From positions 57,826,756-57,890,755 of the forward strand of contig CM060731.1 in assembly GCA_030704615.1 (NCBI GenBank): a stretch of DNA of 64,000 nucleotides, in the 5' to 3' direction. The notes beneath the pieces are model-generated. The model was given only the letters and a program-made list of their open reading frames with translations, was not told the DNA's origin and made no database searches. This stretch comes from Takakia lepidozioides. Taxonomy: Eukaryota > Streptophyta > Takakiopsida > Takakiales > Takakiaceae. Position numbers and translations under genes: made by a program. Numbering within the stretch: the stretch's first letter is position 1; each line of letters begins with the position of its first letter. Positions 24,951 through 36,083 of the stretch are shown piece after piece.

Positions 24951-25615
24951 ATGTTAGACGCTCAAGAAGGAGTAGGCAGCTCCTGGCTGCAAGAGGAAGC
25001 TTTTGTTGATGTCAACACTCACAAGGAGTTGGTAGGAGATATTACTGGCATCGGGGGACTCGCATCTCTGGATTGGAAACATTGGTGGATTGGTCAAAAC
25101 CCACAACATGGGATATCATTCTTACAGCACATGTATCTGCAGGTAGAGTGGGCTGGTCTGGCTTTTACGATGACACCAACAGTGCAGCTGCAAAATAGCC
25201 TAACACCGTTGTACTCAGGTCAAGATTACTGTGTGCTCCTAACGAAGAGTGGGGGCCACATGCTTTAGGCCTGGACCCTTCGAAGGAGAACGAGTGTTTT
25301 CATATTCTTACCTTGTTTCAATGGGTGGATGAAGGCTGGGACTGCATTAAACTGCTAGACGAACTTCCTTCCCCCATCATGCGCAAGCTTCAGAAGGGTT
25401 GCAGACCTAAAAGACCTTGGACCAGGGCTGGTGACATTTGCCTAACTATTGAGGATGGAGTGATGCATGTCCGATTCCTTCATGCATTTGCGGAAGAACT
25501 CATCCTCAGTGTTTTTGCGTGTCTTGCCGCATTGGGGGAGCAATCACTTCCACCACTTAGTCTTCTTCTTTCGGTGGGATATGCGAGTGTGTGTTTGGAA
25601 AGAGAGAATGATTAG
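24951..25615 (+). CDS. Accessory ORF of unknown function inside the MULE
   Basis: I do not recognise this. Frame 1 (24951-25268) starts MLDAQEGVGSSWLQEEAFVD and has an acidic, aromatic-rich composition. A second frame continues from about 25215 (RLLCAPNEEWGPHALGLD) through FQWVDEGWDCIKLLDEL to 25615. A possible acceptor (GTACTCAG before GTCAAG) sits at the frame change, so either a short intron or a frameshift joins the halves. There are no catalytic motifs, signal peptide or membrane segments I can name. The position between transposase and Ulp1 gene suggests an element-encoded gene or a captured fragment. Confidence 0.4.
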
Positions 25616-26040
25616 GCAAGAGGTTCAGGTGCCTAATTATGAGTGGAATTTCAAAGAGGTTGACTGGTCAGTAGCATTATGAACCTCTTTCACTAGCATC
25701 ACACAATTTGCCTCTTTTCTACGTTTGTGTGACCCTTTAGGGTGGAATTCTGGAAGCATGGTTGAACAATGTAAATGCCAAAAAACATATTGTCACTGCA
25801 ATCTTTCCATGTATTCATGTCCAATGTGTACTCCCGGCATTCATGTTTTCCATTTTGCTTTCACATGGTTTGAAGGTTCTCCCACCTTACTTGCACATGC
25901 ACGGGTTCATGCACTTGCATATGTTCTGAAGTAGGTGCAGCAGGTGGAGTTGAAAGTGAATGACACATGCTGGGAGTTGTTGGAATCACTCATTGTTGGG
26001 GTTTTCTCATCAGTGAGCAACCCTATTCAGGACCATACTC

Positions 26041-26178
26041 CTGACACCTCTGTTCACCAACATTGAAAATCAGGAGGCTCAGCCTAAAGCCCTGCTCCTC
26101 TTGGGGTATACAACAGATGGATGCTTGTGCGGAGGGATTTCTGCAGGAATTCTGGAAAGCCTGAACAATTTCCTGAAC
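26041..26178 (+). repeat. Interspersed repeat R2 (copy 1)
   Basis: It contains CTCTGTTCACCAAC, GGCTCAGCCTAAAGCCCTG and GGAAAGCCTGAACAAT in that order. The same three blocks recur 300 bp downstream at 26343-26510 in direct orientation, with R1 copy C between them. A third copy is at 55258-55355 on the minus strand. Confidence 0.65.
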
Positions 26179-26266
26179 CAATTTTATATACCAACGTAAG
26201 TCTCAGTACCGGATTAACCCCTCACAAATGTAGGTGTATCGCCTCTTCTGCTGCCCAACCATGGAT

Positions 26267-26314
26267 GCGGGGTCTATGGCCACGACACTATGGCAAACGA
26301 CGTCTCGTGAGTAC
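26267..26314 (+). repeat. Interspersed repeat R1 (copy C)
   Basis: GCGGGGTCTATGGCCACGAC followed by TATGGCAAACGACGTCTCGT and GAGTAC, matching copy A (16386-16435) with scattered substitutions. It lies between the two R2 copies. Confidence 0.68.
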
Positions 26315-26342
26315 TCAGGACCAGCAAGAACATAGTCTCTCC

Positions 26343-26510
26343 CTGCGCCTCTGTTCACCAACTTTCAACCACTTTCACAAAACTTTGTCGAGGCTGAGCC
26401 TAAAGCCCTGGCCATGTTGGGGTCTGATTGTTGGGCAGGTCATACTCAGCAGATTCATGCATGTGTGAAGGACTTTCTAGAGGAATGAAGGAAAGCCTGA
26501 ACAATGTCGA
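26343..26510 (+). repeat. Interspersed repeat R2 (copy 2)
   Basis: Direct-orientation copy of 26041-26178: CTCTGTTCACCAAC, GGCTGAGCCTAAAGCCCTGG, then TTTCTAGAGGAATGAAGGAA and GCCTGAACAAT. Confidence 0.65.
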
Positions 26511-26784
26511 ACATAGTCTTGGCTGGTTAAGCGTCCTCATGAAGATTTTGCTTTCGGAATGTTGATGAATGCTTTCCCAATCGGTCTGGGCCGAGGGTGG
26601 CAGTGTAGCAGGGTTGGTGGTTTCGCAGCTCTAGTCGTTGGTGACCTGGCAAACCGCATTTGAACTGGCATATGTTCAATCGCAGCTTAAGTCGCAACTG
26701 AAAAAGCACACTCGCACTTAAGTTTGGGCAAAGGCAGACACATTTGAGGGCGTTTGTTTTTGGTACCGGGGTTTCCAACTTCCT

Positions 26785-27513
26785 TTGGGCTGCTTTTCAT
26801 TACGAACTCAGGTCATGGCATACTATTCAGGTACGAATGGCAGTCTTATTGAAGTTGCCATTGAAGATCCCCGCGATATCTCGGATCTGCTGCAACCGCG
26901 ATTGGCAGGGACACGCACTGTCGTTGCAAACATTTTGTTTGGTTCCAGCATGGAGAAATCAGTGTGTCTGGAAGGAATAGTGTTGTTGTACAAGCCGAAT
27001 GCCCCAAAGTCATATGCTATGCAATATGTTACTATGGGGGTTCCTTTGTGTATTTGGGATGTGATTGCATGTGATGCATAGACAAAAGGATTTCATGTGG
27101 ACACAACCACGAAGGCTCAGATTTCAGGGGAGTACTTGTGGTTGGAGGTGAACATGCAGAGTCCTCAGAAGATCTTCATCATTGTGGAGGCAGATGAGAC
27201 CGGGTTCTTATCCAAGGTGCCCATTGTGGACCTGAAGAAGACCCTCGCTGGTATAAAAACTAACGTGATGGTGAAGGGTAGCTTTACAGTGCGACTAAAG
27301 AAGTAGTATAGGGTTGAGAGAGGAGAGCATAGTGTTAGTTGGTCGTTGGGGCTCACTCCCACTACTTCTTTTTTGATTGACAAAACCGACATCGATGAGA
27401 CTTCTGCCATGGATGAGCTGGTGCACGACTTGGGTGCTCTTAGAGTCAGTCCAACCCTCTCAGCTTTGCTTGTAGGTGGGGCAGGATCGTCCACGCCAAA
27501 ATCTGAGAAGTAA
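26785..27513 (+). pseudogene. 242-codon accessory ORF with two internal TAG codons
   Basis: One uninterrupted phase runs from ATG 26785 to TAA 27511-27513 except for TAG at 27079-27081 and 27304-27306. Composition on both sides of each TAG is coding-like (DIDETSAMDELVHDLGALRV near the end; TKAQISGEYLWLEVNMQSPQ in the middle). The product is not recognised. It may be an element-encoded structural or regulatory protein, now disabled, or the two TAGs could reflect splicing I cannot see. There are no obvious membrane helices. Confidence 0.45.
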
Positions 27514-28312
27514 TTGATAATGCTTCATAGAAGACACGGTCGGCGGCTTAAGGTGGGGATCCAATTGAGTGCATGTGTTTGCTCTTTCAAAAACTGAGGT
27601 TGGAGTTTGTGGGGCAGTTCATAAGTATTGCTGAACTAGAGGAACTGCTTGGTCGTTCAGTACTGCCTCGTTTGCACCAAAAGTGCATAAGGGGTTGCAT
27701 GCAAATGTGCATGTTCCATGCTGAAGATCTGAACAAATGCTGCTGAAGCAAGCATGGTGTGGTCTGATTGCATGTGTTTGTCCCCCAGCTTCAAGAGGGC
27801 TATGGGTGAAGTGAAATTTCAATTATGAAGGGTACCAGACAGTTGGTAAAGGCACCCTTCAATCCACAGTCATCCATATGTTCACACAGAACTTGCTGAG
27901 ATTTAATTAAATGGATATGAAACCAATAGGCATTTATGCATAATATTGTTTGCTTTCGTAATCTTCCTTACCTGGGGTGATACCTTCAAGATTACATTCA
28001 ATTGGCCTAAAGCAATTAGCAGAAGGGAAGGGACGTTTCTTATGTGTCACTTACCCTTCTACATACAGGTCACATGGGAAGTATGTAAATTCAGAAGGAA
28101 TGATTTTACAGCTCCCATGATGCTGGCAAGGCAGGCTTGCATTTGTGCACCCTGAAATCAGAACACATAAGTGGATGAAGTAGAAGAAGTGTATATTCCT
28201 TGGGAGATAGGGATGGGTACAAATTGAGGCCGAAGTATGAAAGGACATTTGAACAGTTTTTTTTTTTTTGGGTTGACGGGCACCATTGTTGTAGATAAGT
28301 GCACAGGCTTCG

Positions 28313-28693
28313 GTGAAGATGGGGGAGAGCAGGTATATGAGGAGGGGAAACATCAGCATATTCAATCCTTTCATGTGTTTGAATGAAAGACAACGGCAAA
28401 AAGAGATGGGGGATGGAGAGGCCCATGTGTTCAAACATTGTGCCATAGACATGGAAATGTATGGACCACAACGTCCCGAATTTCGTATGTTGGTGCAATC
28501 ACGGTTGGTGCGCATTAGAGACAACCATGATGCCGCTGTGGAGTTTATTTCCGAGCCTGATATCAGGTGCCCTCTGTGTATGTATCACTATGGAAATCCG
28601 AATGGCATGCATAGAGAACCCTACACTTCGTTGATTCACCATTGTGCAACACACTGGACCTCGTGGCGTGTAGAGCACAGGTGCTTGGCATGA
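28313..28693 (+). CDS. Small Cys/His-containing ORF in the MULE, unknown function
   Basis: 126 codons. The C-terminal part has CPLCMYHY followed by a histidine-rich stretch (SLIHHCATHW), giving a C-x2-C...H-x-x-x-H pattern that could bind zinc, like the BED/C2H2 fingers common in transposon proteins. The N-terminus is basic. Start uncertain. Unspliced as read; no homologue recognised. Confidence 0.4.
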   Translation: MKMGESRYMRRGNISIFNPFMCLNERQRQKEMGDGEAHVFKHCAIDMEMYGPQRPEFRMLVQSRLVRIRDNHDAAVEFISEPDIRCPLCMYHYGNPNGMHREPYTSLIHHCATHWTSWRVEHRCLA

Positions 28694-29373
28694 ATTATAT
28701 TCAATATCATTGCTGAGAGACCAATTGCCACACTGGCACCAGCACAATAACATTCATGTGATTGCGAGGAAGACTGATTGCACTAGGGTGTGCATTGTGC
28801 CCATTTACGATTGTTGCATTGAATGGTATGTGCGGGGTGTTACCAATTTCCTTTACATGCAATTCCTGGCTTGCTTGTATATGCAATGTAGGCATGTGTT
28901 GCATGCAGGGAGCTACATTGAAATACCCTAGTTACCAGTGCTTGTTAACATATACTTGTTGAAACAGTCCTAGTCCCAAGGTATTGGGCATTATGTCACT
29001 GCACAATACATGTAAGCAAGGAAACGGAACAGTAATGTGGCACTGTGAAGTGAGTGTGAGCAGATTGTGGGGCAACAGGGATCCCATTGGCTGCCATCAT
29101 GTTGAACATCATGCCCTTGAACCGAAAACATTAGAGAGAAGGAAGAGACATCCTGAAATAGCATACCCCAATGTAGAGAAGGGCTGACTGGGGGTACGAA
29201 AGAGGGACTGAAGCGAACTTGCAAAACAAAGCAGAGAACGTGCACTGACGGTCGGAAATGTGCTGCCTGTAAGAAGAATAAGACACGGTTGTGGGAAGCA
29301 AAGGACCACAAAAACAACGCAGAAAGGTAGACAATTAATAAATAATACTTTATGTAGCCAATTGTATCCAATG

Positions 29374-32300
29374 TCACAATGCTTTGCCGACTTTCCTGGC
29401 TCGTTTACACCGTCTGCGTGTGAGGGGAGCTGGAGTGGTGGGCACAGGGAGGACAGGGCTGCTGCAATCTCCAACTTTGCGTGGGGGTTTGGGCACTGCA
29501 TATGAAGGCTCGTGCGATGGGTGACCGTCAAGCTCGTGCAAAATCATGTCTTGAAGTTCATATCTTTTCTCGCGCACGGCCTCAGTAGGGAACCAGTCTG
29601 ATGGAGTTGCAAAGAAAGAAGAACAAAGAATGCAAAAGCAAACAATGAACAAGCAATGATCATTGTTAGAAATTCATACAATTTTCGTAAGGATATTCAT
29701 GTTCATTCTACCTGATACATGGATTCAGCACATTGCGCGAGCACATGAACGTCCACAACTAAAACAGGCAGCAAATGATCATGTAAACCACGAGCAGTTG
29801 CCTCTTACCGGGCCTGCACCACCAGGGTGTGGATTCAAGTACGTTTGCACTAAGTACAGCTCAATGTAATGAACTACAAACAGACCACACTGCCATGTGT
29901 TGGCCTGCTGTGGAACAGGCGGGCAGAACCACCGCTTGAGGTCAGTCACATCCTTCCACTGGGGGCTTCCTGGGCTGATTCCTCTGACCATGGCCCAGAA
30001 AGTAGCAAACAATGGTTTGAAAGCACGATACTTGTGCAAACTTCTTATGCTATTCAAGTGAAGGTAGCGAGACGGTTCCAAGATAACTAGACTCCAATGG
30101 TCACTGCACAGGGGGGCAACAACAACAGGTTAGTCCACATGTAGCAATGGAGCACGGCCTTCTTCAAAGGTACGGCAACAAGAAGGTATAAATCCATACA
30201 CATTGTACTCACTTGCATAAAATTGGCACAATAAGGGCTTCAACACCCTCACTCCTGAAGAAGGGGAACCGTCTTTGCATCCAAATCCGCACAGAGTCGA
30301 CTTGATTTGCCTGCTTTGCACAATGATTGCGAAGGCATATCCATGTGAAGCTATCTACAACACGGATTTTATTGCACACCTGTTCAGGAAGAGAAAGTAT
30401 TTTAACTGACACCCAGAAGTCCATCAGACGGTCACTAATCCACCCCCTTGCAGAATGCAAGTCATCTGCATCTTCTAGTCTAAGAGGAACTTGCGAAACC
30501 CGAGAGCCCTTCAAAAACCATATGTCATGTGTTTTTGCCACCACTGCACCACTGGCCTGCCTGCAAAAAAGGCACATACCTCATTGCTATGAGAATCCGC
30601 CCACATAATTATGCACATGCGGGCCACTTGCAAACTGTGGATGGAAGGTATACCATATCATGCATGAAAAAGGGTGCACAGGCGTCACAACTCACAATAC
30701 GTTTTCGAGGCCTTCATGTATCCTGCACATCCAAGAGCCTGATATGTCAATGCATGTGCAACGTCGTACATACACCATTTCCAATCTGGAGAGGAGAGAC
30801 CGTTAACATTAAAAAAAACCACAATGGCACTGGATACCTGGACATGGTTTTGTTGCGCTGCAATGCAAGTGCTGGTTGGGGCAACACATCCTTTGCCTTC
30901 GCAGCAACCATGGTATGGATGGGCTTGGATTTGGCAAAGGTGGCAGTGGTTGCATTTTTATTCCATGCCCGGACGCTGCCATGTACATCACCATGAAATC
31001 GTGTAGTAGCCTCTGTACTGTGAGGTGTATCAGCACCATCAAACAAGATTTGGTAAGGTCGCATGGGCGAAGGCAGTGCAAGAACCATCGCATTGGGGGT
31101 GGGAGGCTCCGTCCCATGTTTAAGCACTGAGGTAGCTGGGGTAACGGAAGATCCAACAATGCTTACTGCATGTACAATAGCACCCTCATCAGTGGGACAT
31201 CGCATATTAAGGGGTGGTGGACTTTGGAACTCAGTTATGTCACAGAGGGTTTCTTCTGAAGTGAAAGAGGCCACAGGGGGAGGCGGTCGACACAATCCAG
31301 GAAATACCTGAGTGGCGCTTAGTTCCATTTCAAGTTGAGTCATGGGACCTGGTTGTGGGCACTGTATGTCGCCACAAGTTTCTTCAGCAGGCAGGATCGT
31401 TTGGGCCTGAGGGAGGACAAGATCCGACAGCACATGTTCTACCACGACATTGTTAGCCTCATCAGAAGGTGTGGAATTGCATGCCATGTTAGCGGCCAAA
31501 ATGAGTGCCCCCATGTTCGTATTTGTACTCAGGTGAACGAGTGCGCTTGACTGCGGTTCAAGGACAGCCGCCTCCTTATGTCCATACTTGGCATTGCAGA
31601 AACGTGCCTCATCCCTTGCGAGCCTCTCAATGTGGACCTCATGAAGGATTTGTCGGGCAGCCTCAAGTTTGTCATGTAGGCTGGATTCCCCGTAGTCAAG
31701 ACAACCTGCACACCAACATCGGCATTGTGAAAATGTGGTCATGACAAGAAATGAAATGAGAACAACACCAGGGACATTGTTAAGAACCACCAGGAACTGA
31801 AATGCAGTAGCACGAACCGTGGTAAGGGCAATATACACCTGGTGGACAAGGAAGCCAGCCCATGTCGACATCCTCCCGATTCTTCAAAATTTTGTTGAAG
31901 TCCTTCAAGGCTTTTTTCTTGCCCCCTGCACCATCAGTTGGTATACTCCCACACCACAATATTCTGAAGGCAATAGGATTCAGAACGGCGAGGTCACGCA
32001 CAGCCCTGCATCGGACCTCGCGCATGAAAAAATGCAGATCTTCAAAAAGGTGTTCGCAGTCCTCTTTCCGCACTCCCCGAAGGGCTGCAAGCCCTTCACG
32101 CACCTGGGTTCGGGCTTCCTCGTATGGGGGCATGCCTCCGTACAGGAAGTATCCAATCTGCAGGAAAGTCTCACCCACATTTGTAATGGCACACTGGCCA
32201 TCGTCAGTGTTGAGAAGATGATTTCGGAGAGTTAACAAGATGGAGTTTCGGGGAATTGACATAGGTTTCATGTTGTGAACGTGTGACATCCAAAAGCGGA

Positions 32301-32780
32301 ATGTTTGGAGGTGGAGCATGGTGGCGAGCAGCCTCAAGAATGACCATCAACCTATCAGATTCATCCTCAGAATGTGTGAACATATCGGGGGGCAACTGAA
32401 TGAACATCGAAGAACAAAGAAAGATGATTACGTCTTTGGTCACTTCATTCCCAGACAGACCAGGGATCTTACCTGCTGCAACAATTTGGTACAGAGGGGA
32501 CCAACCCCAGATTCTCATCATATTGTTCTCTATCCCATTTTGCCATGTTGTCGTCAACAAACTGCCTTCTACGAGCCTCCAACTCAGACTGGGTTGCAAT
32601 TCCTTTCATTTCGAAATCCAGCAATGCCATGGCATACTTGTGATGTGCCATCACCAGTTGGCATTCCGCCAACTGAGCGGGATGGTCACGAGTTACTCCA
32701 GGACGTATGGCAAATAGCTCCACCACATTTTCCACAGCTGTCTTCTCCTCTAGAGGTGCATCAAATTGCTCCCCCGCCAT
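29374..32780 (-). CDS. Ulp1-like (C48 SUMO-protease family) gene carried by the MULE
   Basis: Reading starts at MAGEQFDAPLEEKTAVENVV (ATG at 32778-32780); that exon ends at a strong donor (AGCAG/GTAAGA) near 32472. A variable middle region spans about 30830-32400. The protease core is in exons 30213-30560 (GWISDRLMDFWV, SVRIWMQRRFPF, VEALIVPIL) and 29809-30103 (NDHWSLVIL with catalytic His; LHLNS where Asp is usual; QQANTWQCGLFVVHYIELYL with the Gln and catalytic Cys). The last segment (29374-29597: DWFPTEAVREKRYELQDMIL) is typical of the family end but is one base out of phase with the preceding exon, so a break or unseen splice site exists there. Family members cleave SUMO or related conjugates. 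His and Cys are kept; the acidic residue is Asn. Exon limits in the middle are approximate. Confidence 0.75.
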
Positions 32781-32931
32781 TGCAGAGTCATGGAGCTGGT
32801 CAGTAATAGAGGAAGAGTAACCAAAAACCCTAAACTTGAAAGAAAACTTCAAACAAAATGCAAAGACACGCATAATCAAAGAAGGAGTTGTGACCATGAC
32901 GGTGCAGGCCAAGAAGAAGGTGTGTTACCCG

Positions 32932-33961
32932 TCATTTAAACCACCATTGACCAAAAGCGTTGCCCATCATTTGGTCCCCGAACTCAAATTTCCCAATAAG
33001 AGCCACAAGACGATTGAGAAAAGAAGGCTCATCCAGAGATGGAAATCCGTCGGGCAACAAGTCGAACTTCATCAAATAGGTCAGTCTTGGGCATGAAACA
33101 GGTGCGGGTATGGGAGGCACAACAATATCCGAGGTCAGTAGCAACGACGCCTTGACAAAGCCTTCCCTTACCTCTTCTCTACTTAGCGGTGCAAGGGTTG
33201 TGGACTTAAGAATGTGCACTGGAGGTCTGCCATCTTGTCTACCTGAAGATGCAACTCCAGCGTGCACTTTGGGTCGAAGACTTTGCTGCGGCACGACAGG
33301 AGGTCGTACAAACGTAGAATTTACAATGCGCTCAGATGGAATATTTTCCTGTGATGGCAGAGGTGCGTCCAATGAGTTCTTTTGAATGCGCTGAGGTCTA
33401 ACAGTCTGCTGTGGCAGCACAGGTGGCGTCCAACAACTGGACATCGTCATCGTCATCATCATCGTCAAGGTCCACTCTTGGCTCCTTTCGAAGACTCATG
33501 TGCTTCCTGCGCTTAGGTTCTCGTGTAGTCTCTTCTGCCGTCGTCTCCTCGCGTTCTACCCTCGTCTTCATCAACTTGCAGGAAGGAGGCTTCATCCTGT
33601 GCTTATTAAGAACAACCTCCATGATGTGCTTCTGCCCCTTTTCAAAAATAGGCTAACTTTTCAGTTTAGGCCCACCCTTTCCCACAACAGCATCACAGCC
33701 ATCTATCCTGTGAATGGTAAGTTTCTTCTTATCTTTATATTGCTTAAGACAGTGGATACACTTGAATGGCTTCCTATTATCATCACCGGGCTGCTCAACC
33801 CTTGCCTCTGAGTGAGCCTCGCATATGAGATTTTCCCACTCATCAGAGTCGTACGTTTCATTGTATGTCCGACGCGCTTCGCGTATGGAGGATTGTTTCA
33901 CCATATCGGCGCCCACTCCAAATCCACTACCCTCCTCCTGAAGAATCCTCCAGCCGAGCAA
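32932..33961 (-). CDS. Zinc-finger / Pro-rich ORF upstream of the Ulp1 gene in the MULE
   Basis: Three neighbouring minus-strand frames. 33653-33961 encodes an acidic segment and a C2H2-like finger (FKCIHCLKQYKDKKKLTIHR). 33398-33622 is basic, with REPKRRKHMSLRK then a run of eight Asp from a GAT repeat. 32932-33468 is Pro-rich with two near-repeats (PPVLPQQTVRPQ, PPVVPQQSLRPK) and a folded-looking end (LTYLMKFDLLPDGFPSLDEP). They could be one gene interrupted by frameshifts, one of them at the GAT microsatellite, or separate exons; a 40-bp gap between the first two is too short for a normal intron. The function is unknown. BED/C2H2 fingers often serve as DNA binding in transposon proteins. 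Confidence 0.45.
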
Positions 33962-34508
33962 AGGTTGCTGGAATGTGAAAGCAAGAACTCAAACTAAAAC
34001 ATGAAGCATGCAAATGGACTGCAACAGACATAAATGGCAAGCAAGAGGAAGAAAATAGCTGCAAATCACACGAATGACTTCCAAATTCTCCAAAAAGAAA
34101 CCCTATACTCAAGTCGAATGAGTAATCGCTTCACCGCCACAACTCAGTCAACAGTTTATAACAGCCGCGATACATACTCCTCAAGGAAGTGCTTGTAACA
34201 CTGCTTCCGCCGGGATCATACATTTCGGGCCATGCAAACGCCAGGTAGCTTGGAAAACCTGTCCTGTGGCTGCCATGAATTAAATCAATCAAGCATCGAC
34301 GTGGGGAGTGACAGCTGAAGGGCCGCATTCGAATCGACAGGTCCACCATGTGCGTGCGAACTGGACGCGAAAAGCACGAAAGCATGATCATCGCGATCTC
34401 CCTACGGCCATATATGAGTATGTGTCACATCCTGTCATGTCAAGCCGTCCATCATCATGGGTGATTGCAGCACATGGATCAAGTTGCATCCCATCCATCT
34501 TTCGTCAT

Positions 34509-34808
34509 GCGATGTGTCCCGCGCGCGATGTTGGGTTGTGGTGACAGGTGTGATGTGCCACAGAGTTCATGTGGTGTGGTGACGGCCGGCGGGCAGGGCG
34601 GGGGCGGGGAGGGCGGGCGGGCAGGGGGATGGGGGTGTGGGGGGGGCGTGAGGGGTGGGCTGGCGCGGGGGCGAGGGGGCGCCGGGGCGCAGCGACCGCG
34701 AGCCGCGCAGGAGCCGGCGAAGGGGGTGCGGCTGGGGTGGCGGGGGGTGCCACGCAGGCAGGACCGAAAGGGTCGCATTAAACTCCCGGGGCTTTTCTAA
34801 TGTGCGCC
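34509..34808 (-). repeat. Right terminal inverted repeat, G-rich on plus strand
   Basis: Reverse complement of the left repeat. Differences include CCC/CCCC and TCCT/CCCTT changes near the end and a short insertion after the GCGCCCCCT segment. Similarity stops abruptly at 34808, where flanking DNA begins TTTCC. Confidence 0.92.
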
Positions 34809-36083
34809 TTTCCTTTTTGGCTCTCGCCCTACCGGGTTCGTCAAGCTGTGCTAGCATCTTACTCCCATACAGGACATGGTACAGCCCACCTACTCCACCC
34901 GTGAGCAAATATCCAGATTGATCCAGTATGTAAAACAAGTGAAATTTTGGCCAACCCCTTGACTATCTTGGAAGTTGGATTCCCTTCTCCCCAAATGCCA
35001 AATTGGGGGATAATGCAAAGAAATAAAGTAACCTCTTCAATGATGGGTTAGGAGCTCCGCTGGATTTTCGTAACAGAAGAAATAGAATGGTATCTGTACG
35101 GAGGCAAGGACGAGGATGGGGTCCATCCCGGGGTGAACCTGTAAGATTGCATCAAACTGCATATGCAAGCTGGGTTCCTTATCCAGCTTCGTCATATTTC
35201 TAGCAAACCACCCATTAGGAATTTCTTTCCGACCGCTTGCCAGAGCTGATGTGAATGCTACCAGAAGCTGTCCCCGGATCACATCACTCCTTCCAAGGGA
35301 TAGCCTACAGGCGGCAGCTCATGAGCGATGGCAGTGTACAAATCCTTTGGACTGCACCAATTGGGTACAAGTACAGTGTTTCCACACAGCGGCAGGCATG
35401 TGGGAAACCCCACAGGATAAAGTCACATGTGGGTTGGTGACCTACCATGCCAGATCCACGCTGTAAGTTCCAAGGGAATTATGCAAGCTCCTGCAAATTC
35501 CAACTCTGACCGGGAATTTTCCCGCTTGCTGCTGCATCATCTTACCCTTGACCAAAGTTCTAATTTGAACAGGTTTTCACTTTGACTCAATAGAGGGAAA
35601 GAAAAACACCATTTCTCATATTTTCCTTTCTTCCCAAGAATTGGAACCTTGTTTCTGAGCGAAAAGCTCAAACTGACCGAGTCCAAAGCCACAACCACAA
35701 CTCCAATCCAGCAGGTCCAAGTTGTACATACCATTTCTCTTACTGGTCTGGTGTCTGGTATCAGAATTTGCTCATACCAGGTGAGGTACGGTGTCACACT
35801 TTGATAATTTCATGACACCACCTGGTATGAGTACTAAGGAATTATCAGATTTGCACGAAGGGCATCTGGTATGAATAAGCCCCCCAAGTTTGGGTGGGCC
35901 CTGTCTATTAGAGGGTGGTCCAGAAATTAAAAAGCTGGGGTTATAGTAAAAGAAGGCAAAAGGTGACACCTATTAAATAGGGGATGGTTCAGGCAATTGG
36001 GGTAAACGCTTATCCCGTGGTGATTTCTAGGGGTGACATGTGTCCCAGCCTTCTAGAAGGGTCCCACCGGCCTGAGATGTATA
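34809..36083. other. Right flank of the MULE, no gene seen
   Basis: Short ORFs only. Several inverted and direct copies of CATACCAG/CTGGTATG occur from about 35770 to 35870 and again at 36950-37090 and 38240-38330. Confidence 0.45.

Larger units (their letters stand above)
19899..34808. mobile_element. 14.9-kb MULE-type DNA transposon with ~300-bp TIRs and a Ulp1 gene
   Basis: The interval is bounded by long inverted repeats that both begin GGCGCACATTAGAAAAG reading inward. Inside are, in order on the plus strand, a broken MULE/SWIM transposase (21064-23392) and three ORFs of unknown function (24951-25615, 26785-27513, 28313-28693). On the minus strand are a Ulp1-like C48 protease gene (29374-32780) and a zinc-finger/Pro-rich ORF (32932-33961). 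Mutator-like elements with Ulp1 genes (KI-MULE/Kaonashi in Arabidopsis and rice) are known, and this matches that organisation. The flanks share only TTT, not the 8-10 bp duplication usual for MULEs. This leaves open a 3-bp duplication, decay, or recombination between elements. The two terminal repeats differ by substitutions and indels, so the insertion is not recent. Confidence 0.85.

Noticed and set aside
21369-27306. Alternative genetic code with TAG read as an amino acid
   Set aside because: The kinase gene ends with TAG exactly where the protein should end, and host exons contain no internal TAG. The TAGs are confined to the transposon, so decay is the simpler reading.
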